Assembly (NCBI GenBank): GCA_003987775.1
Contig: RXJD01000019.1
Location: forward strand, 44,487 to 108,486
Reading direction: 5' to 3'
From: Mycobacterium sp.
GTDB taxonomy: Bacteria; Actinomycetota; Actinomycetes; Mycobacteriales; Mycobacteriaceae
Length of the DNA stretch: 64,000 nt
Program-made: the position numbers and the translations under genes
Shown here: piece after piece, positions 17,258 through 25,435 of the stretch
Layout of the letters: every line of letters begins with the position of its first letter
How positions within the stretch are numbered: position 1 is the stretch's first letter
The notes under the pieces: generated by a model
Database searches by the model: none
The model's input: the letters and a program-made list of their open reading frames with translations, nothing else
What the model was told of the DNA's origin: nothing

Positions 17258-17632
17258 ATGACCGTCAAATCCCTCACCGCCACCGACTTCGAGGCAACGA
17301 TCGTCGACAATTCGATTGTGCTGGTTGACTTCTGGGCCCCGTGGTGCGGACCGTGTCGTGCGTTCGCGCCGGTGTTCGAGCGGTCCGCGCAGAAGCACGC
17401 CGACGTCGTGCACGCCAAGGTCGACACTGACGCCGAGCGTGAGCTGGCCGGCACGGTCGGCATCCGGTCGGTGCCCACCATCATGGCGTTCCGGGACGGG
17501 ATCCTCGTTTACAGCCAGGCCGGGGCGATGCCGCCCGCCGTCCTGGAGGACTTGATCACCAAGGTCCGGGGCCTGGATATGGACGCGGTGCGCGCCAAGA
17601 TCGCGCAGCGTAAGGCTGGGGCGAACGCATAA
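17258..17632 (+). CDS. Thioredoxin
   Basis: A 124-residue thioredoxin with the classical active site WCGPC at residues 29-33 inside 'VLVDFWAPWCGPCRAFAPVF', the cis-proline loop 'IRSVPTIMAF', and a short C-terminal extension (AKIAQRKAGANA). An AAGGAAG ribosome-binding site precedes the ATG. It reduces disulfides or persulfides in the cytosol. The divergent sulfide:quinone oxidoreductase and the shared CsoR-type palindromes suggest it removes protein persulfides or accepts sulfane sulfur during sulfide stress, rather than being the housekeeping thioredoxin. It converges on the CaiB-type gene 9 bases away. Confidence 0.93.
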   Translation: MTVKSLTATDFEATIVDNSIVLVDFWAPWCGPCRAFAPVFERSAQKHADVVHAKVDTDAERELAGTVGIRSVPTIMAFRDGILVYSQAGAMPPAVLEDLITKVRGLDMDAVRAKIAQRKAGANA

Positions 17633-17641
17633 TCGGCCGGG

Positions 17642-18868
17642 TCAGGCAATGGCGCCGGCGTCTTTGAGGGCGGCGATGCGGTCCCAGTCCATCCCGATCT
17701 CCATAAGGACGATCTCGGTGTGCTCGGAGGCTTGTGGTGCCCGGGTGGTTTGCAGCGGCTCGTGGTTGAACTGAACCGGTCCGCGTACCACTTTGAATGG
17801 CGCTCCGCCGCTGGCCACTTCGACCTCTGAGATCATGTCGTTGGCGAGCGCCTGCTCGTCCTGGGCCAGGTCGAGCAGGCTCTGGAACGGCGCCCACTGA
17901 CCTTTCATGGTCTTCAGGTGCTGTCGCCAGTACGCGAACGGCTTGGCGGCGAACGCGTCGGCGATGAGCTTGCCGGCCGCATCGGCATTCTGTATCAGGG
18001 GCAGCACTTCGGAGAAGCGAGGATCGTCGGCCGCCTCCGGAATTCCGAGATGCTCGAAGGTATCCCGGATCAGCCCGGTCGGGCTGATGATGCAGAGGTT
18101 GATGGTGCCGCCGTCGGAGGTCAGGTAGTTGCCCATGAACGGGTTGACCGAGGGGGCGAGAGATCCGGGCATGGGTGTGCGCATCACCTCTCCGGCCTCC
18201 ATGCCCTGGGTGACGCTTGCACCTGCCGCCCACCACGCGGTGCTCAGCAATGACACGTCGAGCTCGACAGCTTCGCCGGTGCGTTCCCGGTGCAGCAGTG
18301 CCGCCGAGATGCCCCCGGCGATGAACATCCCCCCGATGGAGTCGCCGAACGCCGGAATGCCTTGCCCCAGCGCGCCACCCAGTTCCGCGGGGGTCAGGGC
18401 GTAGCCCACGCCGCTGCGGGTCCAGAAGGCCGTGCCGTCATACCCGCCGGTGTGCCGTTCGGGCCCCTTGTCGCCATACGCCGACCCGCGCGCGTAGATG
18501 ATGCCGGGATTCGCCGCGCGGATGTGCTCCACGTCGAACTTGTTCTTCTGGCGCTGCGCGGGAAGGTAGTTGGTGAGAAAGACGTCGGAAACCTTGGCTA
18601 ATTCGTAGAGCACTTCCTGACCGCCCGGTGTGGCCACGTCGATACCGACGCTGCGTTTGCCGCGGTTCGGGTGCTCCATGAGGGGATGGCGGTCCGGGTT
18701 GATCTGGATGCCGCCCATATTGAGGAAGCCACGCTGGGTGTCTCCCCGCAGGGGGTGTTCGACCTTGATGACGTCGGCTCCCCAGTCGGCGAGGATCGCT
18801 CCCGCCGCCGGGACGAAGGTGAACTGCGCGACCTCGAGGACCCGAATGCCCTCCATCACCCTGATCAT
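17642..18868 (-). CDS. CaiB/BaiF-family (class III) CoA transferase
   Basis: A 408-residue class III CoA transferase. It has the N-terminal 'IRVLEVAQFTFVPAAGAILADWGADVIKVEHPLRGD', 'NRGKRSVGIDVATPGGQEVLYEL', and a catalytic Asp probably in 'TGGYDGTAFWTRSGVGY'. Later come 'GDSIGGMFIAGGISAALLHRERTGEAVELDVSL'. These enzymes move CoA between carboxylic acids, or racemise 2-methylacyl-CoAs (AMACR-like members). The ATG at 18868 has an AGAGG site; a second ATG four codons in is possible. Operator site 4 lies 40 bases upstream. In this cluster it probably activates a pathway acid without ATP or epimerises a methyl-branched CoA ester. Confidence 0.88.
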   Translation of the reverse strand: MIRVMEGIRVLEVAQFTFVPAAGAILADWGADVIKVEHPLRGDTQRGFLNMGGIQINPDRHPLMEHPNRGKRSVGIDVATPGGQEVLYELAKVSDVFLTNYLPAQRQKNKFDVEHIRAANPGIIYARGSAYGDKGPERHTGGYDGTAFWTRSGVGYALTPAELGGALGQGIPAFGDSIGGMFIAGGISAALLHRERTGEAVELDVSLLSTAWWAAGASVTQGMEAGEVMRTPMPGSLAPSVNPFMGNYLTSDGGTINLCIISPTGLIRDTFEHLGIPEAADDPRFSEVLPLIQNADAAGKLIADAFAAKPFAYWRQHLKTMKGQWAPFQSLLDLAQDEQALANDMISEVEVASGGAPFKVVRGPVQFNHEPLQTTRAPQASEHTEIVLMEIGMDWDRIAALKDAGAIA

Positions 18869-18908
18869 CGGCGGACCTCTTTCCCTGGGCGGCGTCGAAC
18901 GTGAGACC

Positions 18909-18927
18909 TACTGTAGTCAGTACGGTA
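18909..18927. promoter_or_regulatory. Operator-like site 4 of 9
   Basis: TACTGTAGTCAGTACGGTA: two perfect TACnGTA half-sites separated by exactly 5 bases, the best copy in the window. It lies 40 bases before the CaiB-type gene on the minus strand. Confidence 0.68.
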
Positions 18928-19050
18928 TAGCGCTACGCATTCCCGGGCTGTCGCTGCGCCGCGCAGGCGTCCGTGAAGTGATCTCCGAGAGGCGTCTGAT
19001 CAGGCATTCTTCTGACTTCCGACGGTCTCGGCGGTCATTGCAGAAAGCAG

Positions 19051-19069
19051 TACCGATAGGTATACAGTA
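19051..19069. promoter_or_regulatory. Operator-like site 5 of 9
   Basis: TACCGATAGGTATACAGTA differs at one position from site 3. It lies 58 bases before the amidohydrolase ATG and probably controls the five-gene operon 19128-25049. Confidence 0.65.
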
Positions 19070-19127
19070 TGTACTGGGCGGCCGCGCGTCGGCGGGTCAC
19101 GCAGCTTACTGGGGAAGGACGTCCACG

Positions 19128-20333
19128 ATGGCAACGCTGGGCTACCAGGCGATCGACGTCGACAATCACTACTACGAACCGATCGACTCGTTCACCCGTT
19201 ACCTGCCGAAGGAGTTCAAGCGGCGCGGCGTGCAGATGCTGCGGGACGGCAAACGAACCTGGGCGGTGATCGGCGAACGCATCAACCAGTTCATCCCCAA
19301 CCCGACCTTCGACCCGATCATCGAACCGGGCTGCCTGGACTTGCTGTTCCGCGGCGAGATTCCCGACGGCGTCGACCCGGCCTCGCTGATGAAGGTCGAC
19401 CGGCTGGAAAACCATCCGGAGTATCAGAATCGCGAGGCCCGGGTGCGCGTGATGGACACCCAGAATCTCGAGACGGTCTTCATGTTGCCGACCTTCGCCT
19501 GTGGCGTCGAGGAAGCCCTCAAAGGCGACATCGACGCCACCATGGCCTCGGTGCACGCATTCAACCAATGGCTGGACGAGGACTGGGGATTCGATCGTCC
19601 CGATCACCGCATCATCTCCGCGCCGATCATCTCCCTGGCCGACCCCGAGATGGCCATCCAGGAGGTCGAATTCGTGCTCGGCCGAGGTGCCAAGATGGTG
19701 CTGGTCCGGCCGGCTCCGGTGCCGGGCCGAGTCAAGCCCCGCTCGCTCGGGGACCCGGTGCATGACCCGGTCTGGGCCCGGCTGGCCGAGGCCGGCGTTC
19801 CCGTCGGGTTCCACCTCAGCGACAGCGGCTATCTGGCCATCAACGCGCTGTGGGGCGGCAAGGCCACCTTCGAGGGATTCGGTAAGAAGGACCCGCTCGA
19901 CCAGGTGCTGCTGGACGACCGCGCGATCCACGACACGATGGCCTCGATGATCGTGCACCAGGTCTTCACCCGGCACCCCACGCTGAAGGTCGCGAGCATC
20001 GAGAATGGCTCGTACTTCGTCTACCGGCTGATCAAGCGGCTGAAGAAGGCGGCCAACACCGCGCCGTACCACTTCAAGGCCGACCCGGTTGAGCAGCTGA
20101 AGAACAATGTCTGGATCGCGCCGTACTACGAGGACGACGTGAAGCTGCTCGCCGAGACGATCGGCGTGGACAAGATTCTGTTCGGCTCGGACTGGCCACA
20201 CGGAGAGGGCCTGGCCGATCCCATGTCGTTCACCGCCGACATCCCGCAGTTTCCCGAGTTCAGTACCGAGGACACCCGGAAAGTGATGCGCGACAACGCC
20301 CTTGACCTGCTGGGCGCGAGCGTCACGGTGTAA
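19128..20333 (+). CDS. Amidohydrolase family protein (amidohydrolase_2, PF04909-like)
   Basis: A 401-residue TIM-barrel metal-dependent hydrolase or decarboxylase. Its N-terminus 'AIDVDNHYYEP' is typical of the mycobacterial branch. Later come 'VLVRPAPVPGRVKPRS', a metal-binding His in 'VGFHLSDSGY', and the Asp motif FGSDWPHGEG near the C-terminus. The family includes ring-cleavage-product hydrolases and nonoxidative decarboxylases such as ACMSD and gamma-resorcylate decarboxylase. The ATG at 19128 follows GGGGAAGGA. It is closely similar in plan to the protein at 55890-57095. It is first in an operon with a ligase, a second amidohydrolase and an ACAD pair. The reaction is not known. Confidence 0.85.
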   Translation: MATLGYQAIDVDNHYYEPIDSFTRYLPKEFKRRGVQMLRDGKRTWAVIGERINQFIPNPTFDPIIEPGCLDLLFRGEIPDGVDPASLMKVDRLENHPEYQNREARVRVMDTQNLETVFMLPTFACGVEEALKGDIDATMASVHAFNQWLDEDWGFDRPDHRIISAPIISLADPEMAIQEVEFVLGRGAKMVLVRPAPVPGRVKPRSLGDPVHDPVWARLAEAGVPVGFHLSDSGYLAINALWGGKATFEGFGKKDPLDQVLLDDRAIHDTMASMIVHQVFTRHPTLKVASIENGSYFVYRLIKRLKKAANTAPYHFKADPVEQLKNNVWIAPYYEDDVKLLAETIGVDKILFGSDWPHGEGLADPMSFTADIPQFPEFSTEDTRKVMRDNALDLLGASVTV

Positions 20334-20341
20334 CACGCACG

Positions 20342-21967
20342 ATGAGCGAATGGACCATCGGAGCGGTACTGGATGCGGTCGCCGACGCCGTGCCTGATCG
20401 GCTGATGACCGTCTGCGGCACCCGGCGAAGCACCTTCGCCGAATCCGCCGACCGAACCCGCCGAGTAGCCAACTACCTGGCCGGGAACGGTTTCGGCGCG
20501 CACGCCGAACGTGCTGCGCTGGGCAACTGGGAATGCGGGCAAGACCGGGTCGCGCTGGTCATGCACAACGACCTCTACCCCGACATGGTCATCGCCTGCC
20601 TGAAAGCGCGGGTGGTACCGGTCAACGTCAACCACTACTACACCCCACGCGAAGTGGCCGACCTGCTGGCCTACGTCAGGCCGCGCGGCGTCATCTACCA
20701 CCGATCTCTCGGTGCGAAGTTCGCCGATGTGCTGCCCGGCGCAGACCTGCTGCTGTCGATCGACGACGGCAGCAATGCCCCCCAGCTCGCCGGCGCGGTA
20801 TCACTCGAAGACGCGATGGCACAGGGCGATTCCGACCACACCGGCACACCGTCACCGGACGACCTGCTGATGATCTGCACCGGCGGTACCACCGGCCGGC
20901 CCAAAGGGGTGTTGTGGCGGCAGGCGGACATGTACGTCGCGTCGATGAATGGAGACGACCACGAGGGCGTGGCCGAGATTCACCAGCGGGCGCTACGGGC
21001 CGGGGCGCCCTGGTTTGCGGTGTCCCCGCTGATGCACGCCGCGGGGATGTGGACCGCCTTCTCGGCCATCCTGTCCGGGCAGACGGCCGTCCTGTACGAC
21101 ACCCGCCAGAAGTTCGATCCCGCCGCGGTGCTCGAGGTCGCCGAACGCGAGAAGGTCGGCCTGATGACCATGGTGGGCGATGCCTACGCGGCGCCACTGG
21201 TGGAGGAGCTCGGCCGGCGCAGCTACGACCTGTCGGCCCTGTTCGCGATCGGCACCGGCGGGGCGGCCACCAACGTCAAACATCAACAAGCGCTGCTGAA
21301 GTATCTCCCGCACATCACGCTGATCAACGGATACGGCTCGTCCGAAACGGGAAACATGGGTTTCGGGCACAGCCGCCAGGGTGCTCAAACCGACACCTTC
21401 ACGATCCGGACCGGTGGCCTGGTGCTGTCGGAGGATTACCGGCGCTTCCTCGAGCCGGGCGAACCGCAGATCGGCTGGGTGGCCCGCACCGGCCGTATCC
21501 CGTTGGGCTACTTCGCCGACGAGGCCGCGACCGCAAAGACATTCCCGGTCGTCGACGGGCAGCGGGTGGTGATTTCAGGCGACCGTGCTTCGCTGGAGGC
21601 CGACGGCACGTTGCGGTTGTTCGGCCGGGATTCGCTGGTGATCAACACGGGCGGCGAGAAGGTGTTCGTCGAGGAGGTCGAGGAGGTGCTGCGAGCACAC
21701 CCGGCCGTCGCCGATGCCTTGGTAGTGGGCCGCGCCAGCCAGCGGTGGGGACAGGAAGTGGTCGCGCTGGTCGAGCCACGGGATGTGGGCGAGCTGGCCA
21801 CGGCCGCGCTGCAAAAGCACTGCGCCGCCGAGTTGGCGGGGTTCAAAGTTCCCAAGATGTTTCTCGTGGTAGATCGCATCCGTCGGCTCGGTAACGGCAA
21901 GGCCGATTACCGATGGGCCACCTGCCACGCCGAAAACTCAAGCACCGCAAGGACATCCCGCCAATGA
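20342..21967 (+). CDS. Acyl-CoA ligase (FadD-like)
   Basis: A 541-residue adenylate-forming ligase. The P-loop CTGGTTGRPKGV is at about residues 179-190, 'INGYGSSETGNMGFG' is the acceptor motif, and 'GTLRLFGRDSLVINTGGEKVFVEEVE' is the hinge region. The C-terminal end is 'RRLGNGKADYRWA' with the catalytic Lys. The GGTTG...KGVLWRQ stretch is the same in the ligase at 27951-29588, so these are close paralogues, probably for different acids. It starts 8 bases after the amidohydrolase and overlaps the next gene by ATGA. It activates a pathway acid to its CoA ester. Confidence 0.9.
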   Translation: MSEWTIGAVLDAVADAVPDRLMTVCGTRRSTFAESADRTRRVANYLAGNGFGAHAERAALGNWECGQDRVALVMHNDLYPDMVIACLKARVVPVNVNHYYTPREVADLLAYVRPRGVIYHRSLGAKFADVLPGADLLLSIDDGSNAPQLAGAVSLEDAMAQGDSDHTGTPSPDDLLMICTGGTTGRPKGVLWRQADMYVASMNGDDHEGVAEIHQRALRAGAPWFAVSPLMHAAGMWTAFSAILSGQTAVLYDTRQKFDPAAVLEVAEREKVGLMTMVGDAYAAPLVEELGRRSYDLSALFAIGTGGAATNVKHQQALLKYLPHITLINGYGSSETGNMGFGHSRQGAQTDTFTIRTGGLVLSEDYRRFLEPGEPQIGWVARTGRIPLGYFADEAATAKTFPVVDGQRVVISGDRASLEADGTLRLFGRDSLVINTGGEKVFVEEVEEVLRAHPAVADALVVGRASQRWGQEVVALVEPRDVGELATAALQKHCAAELAGFKVPKMFLVVDRIRRLGNGKADYRWATCHAENSSTARTSRQ

Positions 21968-22818
21968 CGCCACCTGACCCACGGCCGGTGATCGACTGTC
22001 TCGTCAATGTGCACTTCGGTGAAACCGAAGCCCAGCCCGAGTTCATGAACAGGGTGCGCGACGACTACTTCAAAGGTCCGCAGTCGATGTTCGACCCCGT
22101 CGACCTCGGCGCGTTGCTCGATGAGATGGACGAACACGGGGTGCGCAAGGCCATTCTGATGGACAACCTTGCCAAACCCTCGGTCACCGCACGCAAGTTC
22201 GCCGAAGAGCGGCCGGATCGATTCGCTCTCGCGATGGGCGGGATGAACCTGCTGCGTCCGGTCAAGTCGTTGCGGGAGTTGACCGCCGTGGCAGCCGACC
22301 TACCGGTGGCCTACGCGGTGGTGGGCCCCAGCTTCTGGGCCGACGGCCAGTATCCGCCCAGTGATGCGGTGTACTACCCGCTGTACGCCAAGTGTGCCGA
22401 GATCGAACTGCCGTTGTGCGTCAACACGGGTCTGCCCGGACCGCCCATCCCCGGCGAAGTGCAGAACCCGATTCACCTGGACCGGGTGTGCGTGCGTTTT
22501 CCGGAGCTGAAGCTGTGCATGATCCACGGCGCCGACCCGTGGTGGGACATTGCGATCCGGATGCTGATCAAATACCGCAACCTGCGGCTGATGACCTCGG
22601 CGTGGTCACCGAAGCGGTTGCCGGACAGCCTAATTCACTACATGCGCACCCGCGGTCCCGACAAGGTCATCTTCGCCTCCGACTGGCCGGTACTGCGCCA
22701 GCACCGCGTCGTGCCCGAGGCCAAAGCGCTGGACCTGCCGGCCGAGGTCCTCGACAACTACCTTCACAACAACGCCAACGAGTTCTTCTTCGGCGCCGGA
22801 AAGGATCAGGAGCGGTAA
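21964..22818 (+). CDS. Amidohydrolase family protein (amidohydrolase_2)
   Basis: A 284-residue short amidohydrolase. It has 'VIDCLVNVHFGE' at the N-terminus, a central 'LPLCVNTGLPGPPIPGE', 'LKLCMIHGADPWWDIAIR' and the terminal Asp motif FASDWPVL. The size and 'R..HRVVPEAKALDLPAEVLDNYLHNNANEFF' tail match PF04909 decarboxylase/hydrolase-like members. I use the ATG at 21964 (ATGA overlap with the ligase stop) rather than one 51 bases upstream. It is the second amidohydrolase of this operon and quite different from the first, so they probably act at different steps. Confidence 0.83.
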   Translation: MTPPDPRPVIDCLVNVHFGETEAQPEFMNRVRDDYFKGPQSMFDPVDLGALLDEMDEHGVRKAILMDNLAKPSVTARKFAEERPDRFALAMGGMNLLRPVKSLRELTAVAADLPVAYAVVGPSFWADGQYPPSDAVYYPLYAKCAEIELPLCVNTGLPGPPIPGEVQNPIHLDRVCVRFPELKLCMIHGADPWWDIAIRMLIKYRNLRLMTSAWSPKRLPDSLIHYMRTRGPDKVIFASDWPVLRQHRVVPEAKALDLPAEVLDNYLHNNANEFFFGAGKDQER

Positions 22819-22821
22819 CGA

Positions 22822-23859
22822 ATGGATCGCTACGAATTACGCCGGATCGACTACAGCCTGACCGAGGATCACAAGGCCCTGCAATCGGCCTACCGACAGC
22901 TGCTGGACACCCATTGCCCCATCGAGACCGTCTGGGCCGCACAGGAGACGGGATTCGACAAGAGCCTCTGGGAGCGGTTGTGCGCGATGGGCGCCAGCTC
23001 GATGGCGGTAGGGGAGCACGCGGGCGGTGACGGGGCGACCCTGGTGGATCTGGCGTTGGTCGCCGAGGAACTGGGGCGGGCACTGGCACCCGTGCCGTGG
23101 ATCGATCACGTCTGCGCGGCGCGCCTCGCCGAACGGCTCGGTGCGGTGACATCGGACGCGGTCGACGGCAACCGCATTCTCGGCCTGGATATCGCCCCGG
23201 AACCCGCGACCGGCCGGCGTCTTGTCCCGTCCGCCGCGGTTGCCGATGGTGTGATCGTGCGTGCCGGTGACGACATCCTGCTGCTGAGTTTCGCCACCCG
23301 CCCCGAGCGGGTGCCCAATCTCGGCCAGCTGCCGATGGCCTGGGTGGATCCCGATACTGCCGACTCGCGCACGGTTCTGGGTACGGGCCCGCAGGCCGTC
23401 GCCGCGTACCGTCGTGCCGTCGAGGAATGGCGGGTGCTGACCGCCGCAGCACTGACCGGTCTGGTCGAGCAGACGATGACGATCGCGGCCGAGTTCGCCA
23501 AGACGCGTTACACCCTGGGAGTGCCCATCTCGACGCTGCAGGCGATTTCGCATCCGCTGGCCAACATGGCGATCGCCGTCCAGGGCGGCCGCAACCTGGC
23601 ACGGCGCGCCGCATGGTTTCTCGACAACGAGCCCGACGAGCGGCCCGAATTGCCCGGGTGCGCATTCGTGTTCATGGCCGAAGAAGCGCCCAAAGCGGCG
23701 ACCATGGCGGTGCACATCCAGGGCGGTCTCGGGGTGTCGGTGGAAGCCGCCGCGACGGCGTATCTGGTCCGGGCCCGGGGGTGGGCACTGGCCGGAGGCG
23801 ACCCCGGTCTGACGGCAAAACAGGTGGGGCGCATGGTTGCCGAGCGGGAAAGCGCGTAA
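22822..23859 (+). CDS. Acyl-CoA dehydrogenase, small-subunit type (FadE-like)
   Basis: A 345-residue ACAD-like protein. It is shorter than homotetrameric ACADs and has poor conservation of FAD-binding residues in the middle domain ('AVADGVIVRAGDDILLLSF'). The C-terminal helical domain has 'TRYTLGVPISTLQAISHPLANMAI' and 'HIQGGLGVSVEAAATAYLVRA'. Mycobacterial steroid-degrading ACADs such as ChsE1-ChsE2 and FadE28-FadE29 are alpha2beta2 heterotetramers made of such paired half-functional subunits. The next gene, 5 bases on, supplies the other subunit. It probably dehydrogenates a bulky acyl-CoA side chain. Confidence 0.85.
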   Translation: MDRYELRRIDYSLTEDHKALQSAYRQLLDTHCPIETVWAAQETGFDKSLWERLCAMGASSMAVGEHAGGDGATLVDLALVAEELGRALAPVPWIDHVCAARLAERLGAVTSDAVDGNRILGLDIAPEPATGRRLVPSAAVADGVIVRAGDDILLLSFATRPERVPNLGQLPMAWVDPDTADSRTVLGTGPQAVAAYRRAVEEWRVLTAAALTGLVEQTMTIAAEFAKTRYTLGVPISTLQAISHPLANMAIAVQGGRNLARRAAWFLDNEPDERPELPGCAFVFMAEEAPKAATMAVHIQGGLGVSVEAAATAYLVRARGWALAGGDPGLTAKQVGRMVAERESA

Positions 23860-23864
23860 TCGCA

Positions 23865-25049
23865 ATGGATTTCAGCCTTGTTGCACTCAACGACGATGAC
23901 CGGGCCTTTCTCGCCGAGACCCGTGCGTTCCTCGCCGAACACGTCACCGACGAGGTTCGCCGGCGTGACCGGGAAACCGGCGACAACTTCGACGAGGGCG
24001 TGCATTTGGCCTTCGGCGCGGCCGGATATCTGGAGAAAGAGTGGACGCCGTTGTCCGCAGGCGGCTTCACCCGGGTGCGCCGTCGCATCTGGGAGTTGGA
24101 GAAGCGGCGCGTGCATACCCCGTGGGTGACCTGGGGCACCACGGCGATGGTGGCGCGCGCCGTCGCCGCCTTCGGCAAACCCGAACTCGTCGAGGAGGTG
24201 ATGCCGAAGGTGTTCACCGGCGAGGTGCGCATGTGCCTGGGCTACACCGAACCTGAGGGCGGCTCGGACATTGCAACGTGCAAGACCCGCGCCGTGCGCG
24301 ACGGCGATCAATGGGTGATAAACGGCTCCAAGATGTTCACCACCGGCGCCCACAACTGTCAGTATGTCTTCCTCATCACCAACACCGACCCCGGTGCGCG
24401 AAAGCACAAGAGTCTGACCATGTTTCTGGTCCCCCTCGACCTGCCCGGCATCGAGATCCAGGGCATCCGCACCGTCGACGGCGACCGGACCAACATCGTG
24501 TACTACAGCGATGTCCGGGTCGACGAGAAGTATCTGCTCGGCGAGGTCAACGGGGGGTGGACGGTATTGCGGGGACCTCTGGACGCCGAGCACGGTGCCG
24601 TCGCCGCGGCGCCGGACGGGTTGCAGGACGTGGCGATCATGCAGCATCAGACCGGGTTCATGTCCGCGGCCCTCGATGCCGTGGCAGCCCGGGTGGGACA
24701 GCCGGACGCGAGCGGGGTACCACCGATCGACGACGGGTCGGTCGCATATCGGCTGGGGCGCAGCGCGGCCCGGTTGGAGGCGGCGCTGTCGACGCCGAGC
24801 ATTTTCGGCCGGGTCGCTCAGGCGCAGACCATGCGCGACATCGGGCCGGACCTGATGGATGTCGCCGGCCCGGCGGCGGTGCTGCCCATCGAGACCGACG
24901 GTGCCGCCGACAATGGGACCTCGGAATACCTGTACCGCTTTGCTCCACTGGCCGGGATCTACGGCGGCACGCTGGAGGTGTTCCGCAACATGATCGCCCA
25001 GCACGTGCTGGGCCTCGGCAAGCCGGCCTACTCAGCACCCGTGGGTTAG
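23865..25049 (+). CDS. Acyl-CoA dehydrogenase, partner subunit (FadE-like)
   Basis: A 394-residue ACAD. The FAD/substrate-binding segment is 'CLGYTEPEGGSDIATCKTRAVRDGDQWVINGSKMFTTGAHNCQYVFL', and the C-terminal motif is 'GIYGGTLEVFRNMIAQHVLGL', which carries the catalytic Glu/Arg region of the family. I use the ATG at 23865; the frame is open upstream but that lies inside the preceding gene. Together with the 345-residue neighbour it fits an alpha2beta2 acyl-CoA dehydrogenase. It is last in the operon from 19128, and its end overlaps by 4 bases a small minus-strand frame. Confidence 0.88.
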   Translation: MDFSLVALNDDDRAFLAETRAFLAEHVTDEVRRRDRETGDNFDEGVHLAFGAAGYLEKEWTPLSAGGFTRVRRRIWELEKRRVHTPWVTWGTTAMVARAVAAFGKPELVEEVMPKVFTGEVRMCLGYTEPEGGSDIATCKTRAVRDGDQWVINGSKMFTTGAHNCQYVFLITNTDPGARKHKSLTMFLVPLDLPGIEIQGIRTVDGDRTNIVYYSDVRVDEKYLLGEVNGGWTVLRGPLDAEHGAVAAAPDGLQDVAIMQHQTGFMSAALDAVAARVGQPDASGVPPIDDGSVAYRLGRSAARLEAALSTPSIFGRVAQAQTMRDIGPDLMDVAGPAAVLPIETDGAADNGTSEYLYRFAPLAGIYGGTLEVFRNMIAQHVLGLGKPAYSAPVG

Positions 25050-25168
25050 GTATGCCAAGTGGGGCTCTGCCCGGACTCCCACTTCGCTTCCAGCGACTTC
25101 GTGACGGTGGTGCCGCTTGCCAGGTTGACCCGGAACCGGGTGCGATAGGCGTTCTGAGGCAGAATCAT
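25046..25168 (-). CDS. Putative 40-residue protein, coupled to the small gene upstream
   Basis: The frame reads MILPQNAYRTRFRVNLASGT then TVTKSLEAKWESGQSPTWHT. It looks like a small beta-sheet protein with a normal residue mix and GC-rich third codon positions. Its ATG overlaps the stop of the 39-residue frame upstream (ATGA), a hallmark of translational coupling in this genome. It converges with the ACAD gene, overlapping its end by 4 bases. I do not recognise a family and cannot give a function. Confidence 0.5.
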   Translation of the reverse strand: MILPQNAYRTRFRVNLASGTTVTKSLEAKWESGQSPTWHT

Positions 25169-25284
25169 TCGTCTCCGCCCCGGGTGCGGCGCAGCCGGCG
25201 CCCGCGCCTGATGTCTTTGCGCGCGGCCGCTTCGTCGGGATCGGGCGCGCGTTTGCGCTCGTCATCGGCGTCGGGTCGGGCCAT
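25165..25284 (-). CDS. Putative 39-residue highly charged protein
   Basis: The frame starts MARPDADDERKRAPDPDEAA and ends in an Arg-rich helix (RRGRRLRRTRGGDE). The first half is acidic and the second strongly basic. GGAG lies 3 bases before the ATG, which is close for a ribosome-binding site. It overlaps the next small frame by ATGA. It could be a nucleic-acid- or ribosome-associated small protein; this is a guess from charge only. Confidence 0.45.
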   Translation of the reverse strand: MARPDADDERKRAPDPDEAAARKDIRRGRRLRRTRGGDE

Positions 25285-25435
25285 ACTCTCCGGTTCCCGC
25301 CGACGCGCCGGTCCACACCCGGCGCGGGCAATTGACGCGCGCCGTCCCAAGAATCGCCCAAGAATCCTCCAAGGCCACCTTCGCAGCATTGAGGTCAGGC
25401 CACCGCTGACGCGGCGGCGAAGGGGAGGGATATCG

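Noticed and set aside
19035-20336. A 433-codon minus-strand open frame
   Set aside because: Antisense to the amidohydrolase at 19128; no recognisable domain and typical shadow composition.
23508-25004. A 498-codon minus-strand open frame
   Set aside because: Antisense to the ACAD pair, whose motifs are unambiguous.
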